A stretch of 33,958 nt of DNA from CAYTLW01 sp964438735 (GTDB lineage Bacteria > Myxococcota_A > UBA9042). Made by a program: the position numbers and the translations under genes. The notes below the pieces were generated by a model. The model was given only the letters and a program-made list of their open reading frames with translations, was not told where the DNA came from and made no database searches. The stretch is from the NCBI GenBank assembly GCA_964438735.1, contig CAYTLW010000085.1, positions 1 to 33,958 of the forward strand, given 5' to 3'. Below, piece by piece: positions 8,030 to 16,217 of the stretch. The first letter of the stretch is position 1. Each line of letters starts with the position of its first letter.

Positions 8030-8662
8030 GTGACCGCCGCCGAGAACCATCGCGAAGACGAACGGCTCCTGGTCCAGGGCTGTCGCGATGGCGACGAGCG
8101 GGCCTGGTTGGCGCTCCACGACGCCCACGCAGCGGACATCGGGCGCTTCCTCAACGGCATGTTGGGCACATCAAAAGACACCGAAGACCTGGTGCAGCAG
8201 GTGTTCCTGCAGTTCCTGTCGTCGCTGAAGCGCTACCGCGGTGAGGCGGGTTTGCGGACCTGGCTGCATCGCATTGCCCGGCACGTGGCGCTGCACCACA
8301 TCCGTGGCCAACAACGTCGCCGCAAGCACGTGCAGCGATACGCCCAGACGGTGACAAACGAGCTGCCGAATCCAGAGTTGCGCATGGTCGCCAGGGAACG
8401 CTTGCAGCGCGTGCAACGCCTGCTGGCGGAGCTCGACGCGCCCTTCCGAGAGGCATGGCTGTTGCGCGAGCTGCAGGGCTTCTCCGTGGCCGAAGCGGCC
8501 GTCGTCCTGGAGCTCCCCGAAGCCACGCTACGCACGCGGCACTACCGCGCGCGACGGCGCCTGTTTGAGCTCCTGGCGGCCGCAGATGAACGTGAGTCTG
8601 GACGCCTGTCGAACGCCGGTTCGCGGCTGAAACTGGTCACCCCGAACGAGGGGGAACGATGA
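8030..8662 (+). CDS. ECF-type RNA polymerase sigma factor
   Basis: About 210-residue sigma-70 family factor with only regions 2 and 4. Region 2 covers about residues 15-95, including DLVQQVFLQFLSSLKRYRG and LRTWLHRIARHVALHHIRG (the -10 recognition and core-binding part). Region 4 (about 125-180) includes LDAPFREAWLLRELQGFSVAEAA and LPEATLRTRHYRARRRL, the -35 helix-turn-helix. GTG at 8030 is chosen for its ribosome site; earlier starts would add up to 22 residues of unlike composition. The stop overlaps the start of the anti-sigma/FecR gene by 4 bases (ATGA), the normal arrangement for a sigma factor with its regulator. Its target promoters are not identifiable here. Confidence 0.9.
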   Translation: MTAAENHREDERLLVQGCRDGDERAWLALHDAHAADIGRFLNGMLGTSKDTEDLVQQVFLQFLSSLKRYRGEAGLRTWLHRIARHVALHHIRGQQRRRKHVQRYAQTVTNELPNPELRMVARERLQRVQRLLAELDAPFREAWLLRELQGFSVAEAAVVLELPEATLRTRHYRARRRLFELLAAADERESGRLSNAGSRLKLVTPNEGER

Positions 8663-10230
8663 CCATGGGCTGCGAACAGGCCAGACAATGGCTGGCGGAA
8701 CAGGGTGTTGGCCTGTCGTCACGCGCCAGCAGCGACGCGGCCGAAGCGTCGGCACACGTTGCGGTTTGCGCGTCCTGCAGCGCGCTGCTGTCCAGATACG
8801 AGGAGTTTGTACAAGGCGCAGCCGAAGCCTGCGAATGGCTGCCGGAAGACAGATCAGGTGAGCACTTCGTCGATGAGGCGCAAGCCTGGCTGGCCGCTGG
8901 AGATGCCGACAATGTGGACGTGGCGGGGCTGCGAGAGGCGCTCGACCACCAGCCGACAGATTCGGCAGCGGGTGCTTTCGTGCAAGCGGCCCGTCGACAG
9001 GCCGATCCAGACCCTCGCAGCCTGCGAAGGCGCATGACACCGTGGGCAGGAATCGCGCTGGCAGCCGCGGCCGCCATCGTCGTCTTTGTCGCCTGGCCGG
9101 AGCCGCCACCAGCCACTCAGGGCCTCGCAGCAGCGGGACAGACACGCGCTCCGAGTCTCGACGTCGCCCACGTGATCGGTGACGTGCGACTCAACGACCG
9201 CCCCATGTCCGGAGACGTCGCCTTCGTCGCAGCGGGCGCGCGAATCGCCACGGCCCACGCGTCTCGGGTTCAGATCGGCGAGCCGTCGAGTGCGGTGGTG
9301 GTCGTACAAGAGACAACCCGCCTCGAGATCGCCCGCTGGCAGCCCGACCTTACTCGTTTGTTGCTGCGGTCGGGCACGATCCACCTCGAGGTGAATCGCC
9401 GCACGGTTGGAGCGCCGTTCGAGGTGGCGACGCCGAACGCGACGGTGAGCGTGCTCGGCACCGAGTTCAGCGTGACCTACAGCGAGGCGCACGGCACCAC
9501 AGTGATCGGCGAGTCCGGCGAGGTACGCGTGCAACGCGCCGATGGCACCTTGGCTGGCGTGGTGAAGGCTGGCGGGCGGCTGCGTGTCGGGGGGAATGCG
9601 GCGTCACGCTCGGGGAGCGGTCCTGCGGCTGCCACGCGTTCTCATGGAGCCCCTTCCGGCGCGCCTCCTGTCAGCTCTCGACCACAAACCGGGTCGGGTC
9701 CGGTCGGTGCGTCGTCCGGGGATGACCCAACGGTCGCCGAGCCGTCGGACATGGAACCCTCAGCAGGCGGCCCGGCGGCACGGGACGGTGGCAGCGAGGT
9801 CCCCTTGGCCGGCTCCTCGACACCAGCATATGCGGTGCCTGGAACGCGGCCAGGCGCTGCGACCACACGCCCACCACAAGCCAAACCCCACGCGCCCCGA
9901 TCTAATCGCTCGCCAACCGCCCTGCCCCGCCTGCCCGCCGATCGACGCAGCGCGGAGGCCCTGCTCGAAGTGGGCCGACATCTGGTCGCCGAAGGCCGCT
10001 GGTCCGAGGCCGAGGCCCTGTTTGCGGTCTTCGACAAGGGCGCCGCCCGCCCCCTGGCCGAGGCGGCTGCGGTGGGCATGATCCGCGTACGCATCGGGCA
10101 ACGTCGGCTTCCGGCCGCCGCCAGACTGATCGCAGACTACTGGCGGCGATTCCCCAACAGCGCCCTGCAGGGCGAGGTCCGGCGCCTGCAAGCCGACCTC
10201 CGCAGCGCACAATCCGACCCGTCAGATTGA
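8659..10230 (+). CDS. Membrane anti-sigma factor with FecR domain and C-terminal TPR-like region
   Basis: 523 residues. The N-terminal 60 residues carry H33-x3-C37-x2-C40, the zinc-binding anti-sigma signature, and would hold the sigma factor at the membrane. One TM segment lies at about 128-147. The periplasmic part begins with a FecR domain (about 165-310: GDVRLNDRPMSGDVAFVAAG, SGTIHLEVNRR, NATVSVLGTEFSVTY). A long Pro/Ser/Ala linker (about 320-430) leads to a TPR-like helical pair at about 434-520 (ALLEVGRHLVAEGRWSEAEA; IRVRIGQRRLPAAARLIADY). FecR domains usually sense TonB receptors in iron uptake, but none is in the window and the TPR end suggests another partner. The ATG overlaps the sigma factor stop; a GAGGGG site precedes it. 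Confidence 0.88.
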   Translation: MTMGCEQARQWLAEQGVGLSSRASSDAAEASAHVAVCASCSALLSRYEEFVQGAAEACEWLPEDRSGEHFVDEAQAWLAAGDADNVDVAGLREALDHQPTDSAAGAFVQAARRQADPDPRSLRRRMTPWAGIALAAAAAIVVFVAWPEPPPATQGLAAAGQTRAPSLDVAHVIGDVRLNDRPMSGDVAFVAAGARIATAHASRVQIGEPSSAVVVVQETTRLEIARWQPDLTRLLLRSGTIHLEVNRRTVGAPFEVATPNATVSVLGTEFSVTYSEAHGTTVIGESGEVRVQRADGTLAGVVKAGGRLRVGGNAASRSGSGPAAATRSHGAPSGAPPVSSRPQTGSGPVGASSGDDPTVAEPSDMEPSAGGPAARDGGSEVPLAGSSTPAYAVPGTRPGAATTRPPQAKPHAPRSNRSPTALPRLPADRRSAEALLEVGRHLVAEGRWSEAEALFAVFDKGAARPLAEAAAVGMIRVRIGQRRLPAAARLIADYWRRFPNSALQGEVRRLQADLRSAQSDPSD

Positions 10231-10399
10231 CGCTGAATGACGGACTGCGGCCGGAAGTGCCGCCTTCGGGAACATCGACACATCGAGCGGGCACTGTGAT
10301 TGCACAGGGTCGGCGGCGCCTGGCACCGCGCCACAACCGCTGCCGGCTCTGCAACCCCCGCCTGCTGGCGGAATGTCTGCACTCTCGCGAGGTCCTGCA

Positions 10400-11056
10400 A
10401 TGAAGTCTCTTCTGGCACCGATGTTCCTCTCCCTGGCCGTGCTCACGTTGCTGCCCGCAACTGCGCAGCCGACCGATTTTTCGACCCCGCCGCCGGCCCC
10501 GGGCGCAAGCGCAAAGACGCCACCGGCTCTCACCGGGGCCCATGCCAAGCTCGCCAATGACTTCCGCGGTCGCTTCAGCGGCCTGCAGATCCGACTCTTC
10601 AAGATGAAGCGCCGCGTCGCCCACCTCAAAGCACAGATGCGTGGCGCCGCCGCGACCAGCCGGTTGGAGCTGGTGCATCGCAACGAATTCGGCGCCTTCC
10701 TCAAGGTGCAGTCGGTGCGCTACTTCCTCGACGGCAAGGAGCTCTACGCCCAGGTGGACAACAAGGGCAGTCTCGCCTCCCGGATGCAATTCGAGGTCTA
10801 CAACGGCTCCATCGACGCCAGGAATCACGCGCTCAGCGTCGAGATGGTGGTCCGCGGCAACGGCGGCGTATTCACCTACCTCGACAGCTACCAGTTCACC
10901 ATCCGCTCGTCGTACAGCTTCTACGTGCCCCGCGGTCAGACGACGACCATCACCGTGGTCGGCCACCAGCGCGGCGACGTGGGTACCGATCTGCGGGATC
11001 GGCCGCACGTGAGCTACCGGGTGCGCAATCGCATGTTGCCGCACAAAAGGCGCTAG
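10400..11056 (+). CDS. Secreted protein of unknown function
   Basis: 218-residue protein with a clear signal peptide (about 1-23, LAVLTLLPATAQ) and a Pro-rich mature start. Residues about 45-80 are charged and helical (FKMKRRVAHLKAQMRG), and the remainder is beta-rich with a repeated pattern of short hydrophobic strands (KVQSVRYFLDGKELYAQVDN, MQFEVYNGSIDARNHALSVE). I do not recognise the family. It is 169 bases downstream of the anti-sigma gene on the same strand and may belong to the regulon. GAGG at 10389-10392 sets the start at 10400; a longer in-frame start at 10373 would precede the signal peptide by nine residues. Confidence 0.72.
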   Translation: MKSLLAPMFLSLAVLTLLPATAQPTDFSTPPPAPGASAKTPPALTGAHAKLANDFRGRFSGLQIRLFKMKRRVAHLKAQMRGAAATSRLELVHRNEFGAFLKVQSVRYFLDGKELYAQVDNKGSLASRMQFEVYNGSIDARNHALSVEMVVRGNGGVFTYLDSYQFTIRSSYSFYVPRGQTTTITVVGHQRGDVGTDLRDRPHVSYRVRNRMLPHKRR

Positions 11057-11124
11057 CGGAGAGTGGCGAACAGGTGCGCGAACAGGTGCGTGAATAGAAC
11101 GCCGCGCAAGGTGGCTGGCGGCAA

Positions 11125-11152
11125 AAAGGTGTCAAGTGTCAATACCTGACCC
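11125..11152. repeat. REP-like 28-bp repeat, copy 1
   Basis: Starts AAAGGTGTCAAG and ends CAATACCTGACCC. GTCAAG and CCTGAC inside it can pair imperfectly around an 8-base loop. It is identical over 28 bases to copy 2 at 11189-11216 and sits in the convergent gap between a secreted-protein gene and the TRAP permease. Similar sequences are common as dispersed intergenic repeats in environmental proteobacterial genomes (recollection, not searched). Confidence 0.75.
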
Positions 11153-11188
11153 TCTGGGGCGTGGCGGTCTGGTTGGCCGATTGGACCC

Positions 11189-11216
11189 AAAGGTGTCAAG
11201 TGTCAATACCTGACCC
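11189..11216. repeat. REP-like 28-bp repeat, copy 2
   Basis: Identical to copy 1, same orientation, 36 bases further on (64-bp period). It ends 10 bases before the TRAP permease stop codon and could fold to stop or stabilise convergent transcripts. Confidence 0.75.
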
Positions 11217-11225
11217 CTCGGGTTG

Positions 11226-13316
11226 TCAGCGGCCGAGGAAGGCCAGCGACAACCACGGGATGTAGGTCACCGCCAGCAAGGCAAGCAGCATGATCACCGC
11301 GTAGGGGAATGACGCCTTGATGACCTGCACCACCGGCCGATCGAAGACCGAACTGGCGACGAAGAGGTTCAGGCCGATGGGCGGGGTGATGTAGCCGATG
11401 GAGAGGTTGACGATGAAGATCAGCCCGAAGTGCACCGGGTCGACGCCGTAGTCGATGGCGATGGGTGCCAGCAGGGGGGCGATGATCATGGTCGCGCTCA
11501 TGATGTCCATGAGGCAGCCGAGCAGCAGCAGGAATACGTTCGTCAGGGCCAGGAAGCCGATCTTGCTCTCTACCGAGGCCTGCAGCCATGCCGCCGCGGC
11601 CTGGGGGATCTCCTCTTCGGTGAGGAACTTGTTGAAGGCGATGGCGAGCACGATGAGCATGAAGATGGCGCCGAGCATCCAGCTGGAGTCCAGGAACGCG
11701 TCCTTGAGCTCCTTCCACTTGAGCTCGCGGTGGATGACCAGCTCGATGAAGAGGGCGTAGATGACGGCCACGGCCGAGGCCTCGGTGACCGTGAACCAGC
11801 CCAGGTAGATACCGGCGAAGATGAGCAGGATGAGCACCAGGGACCAGACACCGCTCTTGAGGCGCTGGGCCATGGAGATGCCGTCGTCGACGGGCGGCTC
11901 GAGGAACTTGCTGCGATCCATCTTGAAGATGGCGTAGGCGCCCAGGACCACGGCGACCAGCAGGCCGGGCAGGATGCCGGCGATGAAGAGCTCGCGAATG
12001 GACAAGGCGCGCCCGTCGACCGGCGCCATGATGGCGTAGACGATCATCGGGATGGAGGGCGGGATCAGGATGCCGAGCGTGCCGGCGGTGGTGACCAGGC
12101 CCAGGGAGCGATCCTCGTCGAAGCCGTTGTCCTTGAGCGCCGGGAACATGATGGCGCCGATGGCGATGACCGTGACCGGCGCCGAGCCGGAGATGGCGGC
12201 GAAGAACAGACACGCGATGATGGTCGCGATGAGCATGCCGCCGGGGATGACGTTGACCAGGGCCTTGGCGAAGGAGATGAGCCGGTCGGCGATGGAGCCG
12301 GCGGTCATGATGGCGCCCGCCAGGATGAAGAAGGGGATGGCCATCAAGACCTCCTTCTTCACCGCGTCGAACATGTCGACGGGCACGTTGATGAGTTCGC
12401 CGCTGCCGTAGACCATCGTGCACATGAACACGGCGATGCCGATGAGCACGAAGAGGCGCTGGCCCATGATCAACATGATCAGGCTGGCGACCAGGATCAG
12501 CCATCCAGGGCTGGCGCCGAAGTAGTAGACCCCGAAGGCGGCGATCAGCAGACCGGGGAAGATGCCGGCCAGGATGATGTCCTTCATCGCCATGGAACCG
12601 GCGGAGGCGGCGGCGATGACCGGGCGGGGGCGCTTGCCCTCGGCCTCCAGCTCCTCGACGTCCATGGGCTCGCGCCAGATGTTGGCGATGAAGCGGCAGC
12701 CCATCATGAAGAGCGAGAACGGCAGGATGAGCTGGATGATCCAGGTGGGGATGGGCAGCACGCCTTCGCGATCGCCGTATTCGTAGGCCTCCTTGACGTA
12801 GTCGAGCGAGAACTCGGCCAGAACGAAACAGAAGACGGCGGCGATGAGCATGGAGAAGAAGGCGGCGATGCGCACGCCGCGCGGGCTGAGCACCTTGGAG
12901 GCGACGTCGATCGCCAGGTGGCGGCGCTCGCGCGTGGCGACCGAAGCGCCGACGAAGCCGACCCAGATCATCAAGAAGAGGGCCAGCTTGGTGGCCCAGA
13001 ACCAGCCCAGGTTGATGAAGTCGAACCACCGATCCAGGGCCACGACGAAGACCAGCAGGGTCATCACCAGCAGGGCGACGATGAGGAAGATCTTCTCGAC
13101 CTCGAAGACGACCTTGTCGAATACGCGCCAGACCGAGCGAATCACCGCGATGGCGTAGCTGACGGCGAGCACGATGGTGAAGACCGCTTCGACCAGGATC
13201 AGGCCGACGACCCACCAGAGCTTGGTCCACAGCCACTCGGCGGGCATGTAGAGGTTGTCGCGCGCAAAGAGGAGCGCGCGGGCGACCGGGCGGATGCCGG
13301 CGGTTTCGGCGCTCAT
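11226..13316 (-). CDS. dctM: TRAP transporter permease, fused small (DctQ) and large (DctM) subunits
   Basis: 696-residue inner-membrane protein that imports a ligand delivered by the DctP protein, driven by an ion gradient. The N-terminal third (about 35-220) carries the four-helix DctQ part, including LFLMIWVGFVGASVATRERRHLAIDV in outline (about 112-140). From about 245 the DctM/DedA-like transporter part follows with repeated hairpins, e.g. AIPFFILAGAIMTAGSIADR, FFAAISGSAPVTVIAIGAIM and LGILIPPSIPMIVYA. The extra N-terminal 70 hydrophobic residues make it longer than most QM fusions. Its ATG overlaps the stop of the acyl-CoA ligase gene by 4 bases (13313-13316), so it is translationally coupled to it. 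It is the last gene of the four-gene operon. Confidence 0.92.
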   Translation of the reverse strand: MSAETAGIRPVARALLFARDNLYMPAEWLWTKLWWVVGLILVEAVFTIVLAVSYAIAVIRSVWRVFDKVVFEVEKIFLIVALLVMTLLVFVVALDRWFDFINLGWFWATKLALFLMIWVGFVGASVATRERRHLAIDVASKVLSPRGVRIAAFFSMLIAAVFCFVLAEFSLDYVKEAYEYGDREGVLPIPTWIIQLILPFSLFMMGCRFIANIWREPMDVEELEAEGKRPRPVIAAASAGSMAMKDIILAGIFPGLLIAAFGVYYFGASPGWLILVASLIMLIMGQRLFVLIGIAVFMCTMVYGSGELINVPVDMFDAVKKEVLMAIPFFILAGAIMTAGSIADRLISFAKALVNVIPGGMLIATIIACLFFAAISGSAPVTVIAIGAIMFPALKDNGFDEDRSLGLVTTAGTLGILIPPSIPMIVYAIMAPVDGRALSIRELFIAGILPGLLVAVVLGAYAIFKMDRSKFLEPPVDDGISMAQRLKSGVWSLVLILLIFAGIYLGWFTVTEASAVAVIYALFIELVIHRELKWKELKDAFLDSSWMLGAIFMLIVLAIAFNKFLTEEEIPQAAAAWLQASVESKIGFLALTNVFLLLLGCLMDIMSATMIIAPLLAPIAIDYGVDPVHFGLIFIVNLSIGYITPPIGLNLFVASSVFDRPVVQVIKASFPYAVIMLLALLAVTYIPWLSLAFLGR

Positions 13317-15127
13317 GCGTACATCCCATCCAGCAGGTGCTGGTACTTGCTGATGACGACCTTGCGCTTGACCTTCAGCGACGGCGTCAGCTCCTCGCCC
13401 ACTTCGAACTCCTGGGTGATGATCTCGAACTTCTTGATGGTCTCGTAGGAGGCCAGGCGCTTGTTGCGCTCGTCGATCTCGCGCTGGACCCGGTCGCGGA
13501 TGGTCGGGTGGGTGCAGAGCACCTCGAACTCCTCCTCGTCGATGTCCTTGTGCTCGGCGTAGCCGGTGACCTCGTCTTCATCGAGGGTGAGCACGGCGGT
13601 GAGGTAATTGCGCTTGTCGCCGTAGACCATGATCTGGCTGATGATCGGCGAGGTCTTCATCAGGTTTTCGATGTTCTGCGGCGCGATATTCTTGCCGCCC
13701 GAGGTGACGATGAGGTCCTTCTTGCGATCGGTGATGCGCAGGAAGCCATCGCCATCGAACTCGCCGATGTCGCCGGTGTGGAACCAGCCGTCCTGGATCG
13801 CCTCGCCGGTGGCGTCGGGGTTGTCGTAGTAGCCCGAAAAGACGTTGCCGCCGTGGAGCAGGATCTCGCCATCGTCGGCGATCTTCACCTCTACACCGCG
13901 CAGGGGTTTGCCGACGGTGCCGAAGCGGTAGGCGTCCTCGACGTTCAGGGTCGCCGCGGCGACGTTCTCGGTCAGCCCGTAGCCCTCCAGCACCAGCATG
14001 CCGGCGGCGTGGAAGAACTCGGCGATCTCCAGCGACAGCGGCGCGCCACCGGAGATGAAGAAGCGCAGCTTGCCGCCAAATCGCTTCTCCAGCTTGCCGA
14101 AGACCAGCATGCGAGCCACTTCCATGGAGATGGACAGGTGCGGCGGCACCCAGCGACCCTGCTGACGGCGGCGGCTCACGGCGCGACCGACCATCATGGC
14201 GAAGGCGAAGATCTGCCGCTTCATGCGGCTGCCGCGGATCACTCCGGTGAGCACCGCGTTGTAGACCTTTTCGTAGATACGCGGCACCGAGAAGAGGAAG
14301 GTGGGCCGGATCTCGGCCAGGTTGTCGAGCATGCGCTCGATGCTCTCGGCGAAGGAGATGGTGTAGCCCAGCTTCAGGTGGGCCAGGCAGCCGACGCGGG
14401 CGAAGATGTGTGCCATGGGCAGAAAGAGGAGCGTCTCATCGCTCTCATCCGCCGCCAGGGCACCGTCCAGGCTGCCGATCTCGAACAGGATGTTGCCGTG
14501 CGTCAGGGCCGCGCCCTTGGGTGGTCCGGTGGTGCCCGAGGTGTAGACGATGGTGGCCAGATCATCGCCGCTCACCGCGCCGCAGCGCTCCTGCACCAGG
14601 GCGGGATTGGCCTCCAGGGCCTCTTTGCCGGCGTCGGTGAAGTGCTTCCAATCCTGGGCGATGCCAGCGGTCTTGACCTTGCCGTCGATCAGCACCACGT
14701 GCTCCAGGTGGGGCAGCTCGCTGCGCACCTCGAGCACTTTGCCGTACTGCTCGCGATCCTCGCAGACCACCACGCGCGCGCTGGCGTGGTTGAGGATGTA
14801 CTGCACCTCGTGCGGCAGGTTGGACTGGTAGACCGGCACCGTGACCGCGCCGATGGCGAAGTTGGCCAGGTCGCAGACGACCCACTCCCAGCGGCTGTTG
14901 GCCAGGATCGCGACCCGATCGCCGTGCTGGATGTCGAGCCCCATGAGCGCCGCGCCCACCTGCTCGACCAGCTCGCCGTACTCGGCCCAGTCGATGTCGA
15001 CCCATTCGCCCGCCTGACCATTTCGCCAGCGCATGGCGACCCGGTCATCGAAGCGCTTCACCGCATCGAAGAAGAGGGCCCCGGCAGACGCCGGGTCACC
15101 GCTCAGCACCACACCTTCTGTACTCAT
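13313..15127 (-). CDS. Long-chain acyl-CoA synthetase-like AMP-forming ligase
   Basis: 604 residues, usual length for bacterial FadD15/FAA1-like ligases. It would activate a carboxylic acid as acyl-AMP and transfer it to CoA. The P-loop YTSGTTGPPKG is at 195-205, the A5 motif GYGLTE follows, then TGDIGEFDGDGFLRITDRKKD (A7/A8 region) and the C-terminal domain with the catalytic lysine in LTPSLKVKRKVV. All core motifs are intact. It has no signal peptide and acts in the cytoplasm. Start and stop overlap the flanking DctP and permease genes by 4 bases each (ATGA at 15124-15127 and 13313-13316), so it lies inside the TRAP operon. That makes the imported ligand its likely substrate. Chain length or aromatic preference cannot be told. 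Confidence 0.93.
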   Translation of the reverse strand: MSTEGVVLSGDPASAGALFFDAVKRFDDRVAMRWRNGQAGEWVDIDWAEYGELVEQVGAALMGLDIQHGDRVAILANSRWEWVVCDLANFAIGAVTVPVYQSNLPHEVQYILNHASARVVVCEDREQYGKVLEVRSELPHLEHVVLIDGKVKTAGIAQDWKHFTDAGKEALEANPALVQERCGAVSGDDLATIVYTSGTTGPPKGAALTHGNILFEIGSLDGALAADESDETLLFLPMAHIFARVGCLAHLKLGYTISFAESIERMLDNLAEIRPTFLFSVPRIYEKVYNAVLTGVIRGSRMKRQIFAFAMMVGRAVSRRRQQGRWVPPHLSISMEVARMLVFGKLEKRFGGKLRFFISGGAPLSLEIAEFFHAAGMLVLEGYGLTENVAAATLNVEDAYRFGTVGKPLRGVEVKIADDGEILLHGGNVFSGYYDNPDATGEAIQDGWFHTGDIGEFDGDGFLRITDRKKDLIVTSGGKNIAPQNIENLMKTSPIISQIMVYGDKRNYLTAVLTLDEDEVTGYAEHKDIDEEEFEVLCTHPTIRDRVQREIDERNKRLASYETIKKFEIITQEFEVGEELTPSLKVKRKVVISKYQHLLDGMYA

Positions 15128-16134
15128 CGAGCGCCCTTTGCGAAGGCCTTCTTGGCCGCGTAGACCTTGTTGAGCAAACCCTTGCCAATCTTGCTGGCGA
15201 ACTGCTTGTGCACCTTGCGCGTGGCCGCGGCAAAGGGCGCCCGCTGGGCTGGCGTGAGCTCGTGCACCTTGATGCCCGCGCCCTTGAAGATGGCGAGCAG
15301 GTCGCCGCGCATGCCACGCACGGACTTGCGACCCTTGGCGGCTTCGGCGGCGGAATTGCCGATGACGATCTTGCGGAGATCGGGCGGCATCTTGTCCAGG
15401 TACTTCTTGCTGTAGAGGATCACCGCCGGCTGATAGATGTGCCGGGTGATGGTGTAGTGCTTGGCACCCTCGTACCAGCCGGTCGCCGACGAGAAGAGCG
15501 GCGTATTGTCGAAGCCGTCGACCATGCCGGTCTTCAGCGCGCCGAGGACCTCGGGCACCGGGATCGACTCGGCCTGCGCGCCCAGGGCCTTGTACATGGC
15601 CAGGTGCACGGGCGACTCCTGCGAGCGCATCTTGACCCCGCGCATGTCGGCCACCTTGAGGATCGGCTTGGTCTTGGTGGCGAAGTTGCGCCAGCCATTC
15701 TCGTGCCAGAGGCCGAAGGTGAAGCCCTTCTTGTCCAGGATCTTGATGAAGTCGTTGGCGATGACCTTGTCGAGCACGTAGTCCGCTTCCTTGAGGCTGC
15801 TGAACAGGAAGGGCAGCTCCATCAGGTTCAGCTGCGGGATGCGCGCGCCCTCGGCCACTGCCGCGGTGCTGCCGCCCCAGCCCTGGAGGCGACCCCGACG
15901 CAGGGCGCGGATGGTCTCCACCTCACCGCCCAGGGAGCCGCCCAGGAAGATCTTCAGCTTCACGCGGCCGTTGCTCTCCTTGTGGATGCGCTTGGCGATC
16001 TGCTTCATGTGTTTGGCCCACGGTGTGCCCCGGGGGGCGACGGTGGCCATCTTGATGACGAATTCCGGCTTGGCTTCGGCGGGCGAAGCGGCGAGCAGGG
16101 AAAGGGCGAGCGCGGCGAGCAGGGCCTTGCGCAT
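15124..16134 (-). CDS. dctP: TRAP transporter substrate-binding protein, DctP family
   Basis: 336-residue periplasmic binding protein with a signal peptide (about 1-21, LSLLAASPAEA). Family blocks: EFVIKMATVAPRGTPWA (24-40), the FLGGSLGGEVETIRALRRG region (63-81), and MRGVKMRSQES (164-174). R170 is at the position of the conserved arginine that clamps a substrate carboxylate in DctP proteins, so a carboxylate ligand is likely. The following block EVLGALKTGMVDGFDN is also typical. Its start has a GGAGG site about 8 bases upstream. The 83-base gap before it, rich in short repeats, separates it from the TatT gene; its stop overlaps the ligase start. Confidence 0.93.
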   Translation of the reverse strand: MRKALLAALALSLLAASPAEAKPEFVIKMATVAPRGTPWAKHMKQIAKRIHKESNGRVKLKIFLGGSLGGEVETIRALRRGRLQGWGGSTAAVAEGARIPQLNLMELPFLFSSLKEADYVLDKVIANDFIKILDKKGFTFGLWHENGWRNFATKTKPILKVADMRGVKMRSQESPVHLAMYKALGAQAESIPVPEVLGALKTGMVDGFDNTPLFSSATGWYEGAKHYTITRHIYQPAVILYSKKYLDKMPPDLRKIVIGNSAAEAAKGRKSVRGMRGDLLAIFKGAGIKVHELTPAQRAPFAAATRKVHKQFASKIGKGLLNKVYAAKKAFAKGAR

Positions 16135-16174
16135 GGGATACCTCCAGGAGGGGTTGGGAACGGCCGGTCGTCGG

Positions 16175-16214
16175 GAGACCGTCTCGAGTCGATTCTCGAG
16201 TCCGCTTCTCGAAC
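16175..16214. repeat. Short CTCGA repeats and hairpin between TatT and DctP genes
   Basis: TCTCGAGTC occurs at 16182-16190 and 16194-16202, and TCTCGAAC at 16207-16214, a spacing of 12-13 bases. A perfect GAGAC-C-GTCTC inverted repeat lies at 16175-16185. In the intercistronic gap this could form an RNA structure that sets the ratio of the two products; that role is inferred. Confidence 0.5.
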
Positions 16215-16217
16215 GAT

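Noticed and set aside
11125..11216. Insertion sequence ends
   Set aside because: The two 28-bp copies are direct, not inverted, 36 bases apart and enclose no transposase.
11430..15163. Two very long plus-strand reading frames (about 670 and 608 codons) opposite the permease and ligase genes
   Set aside because: Their sequences are rich in Asp/His/Glu/Gly typical of antisense shadows in GC-rich DNA, and the minus-strand genes have intact family motifs.
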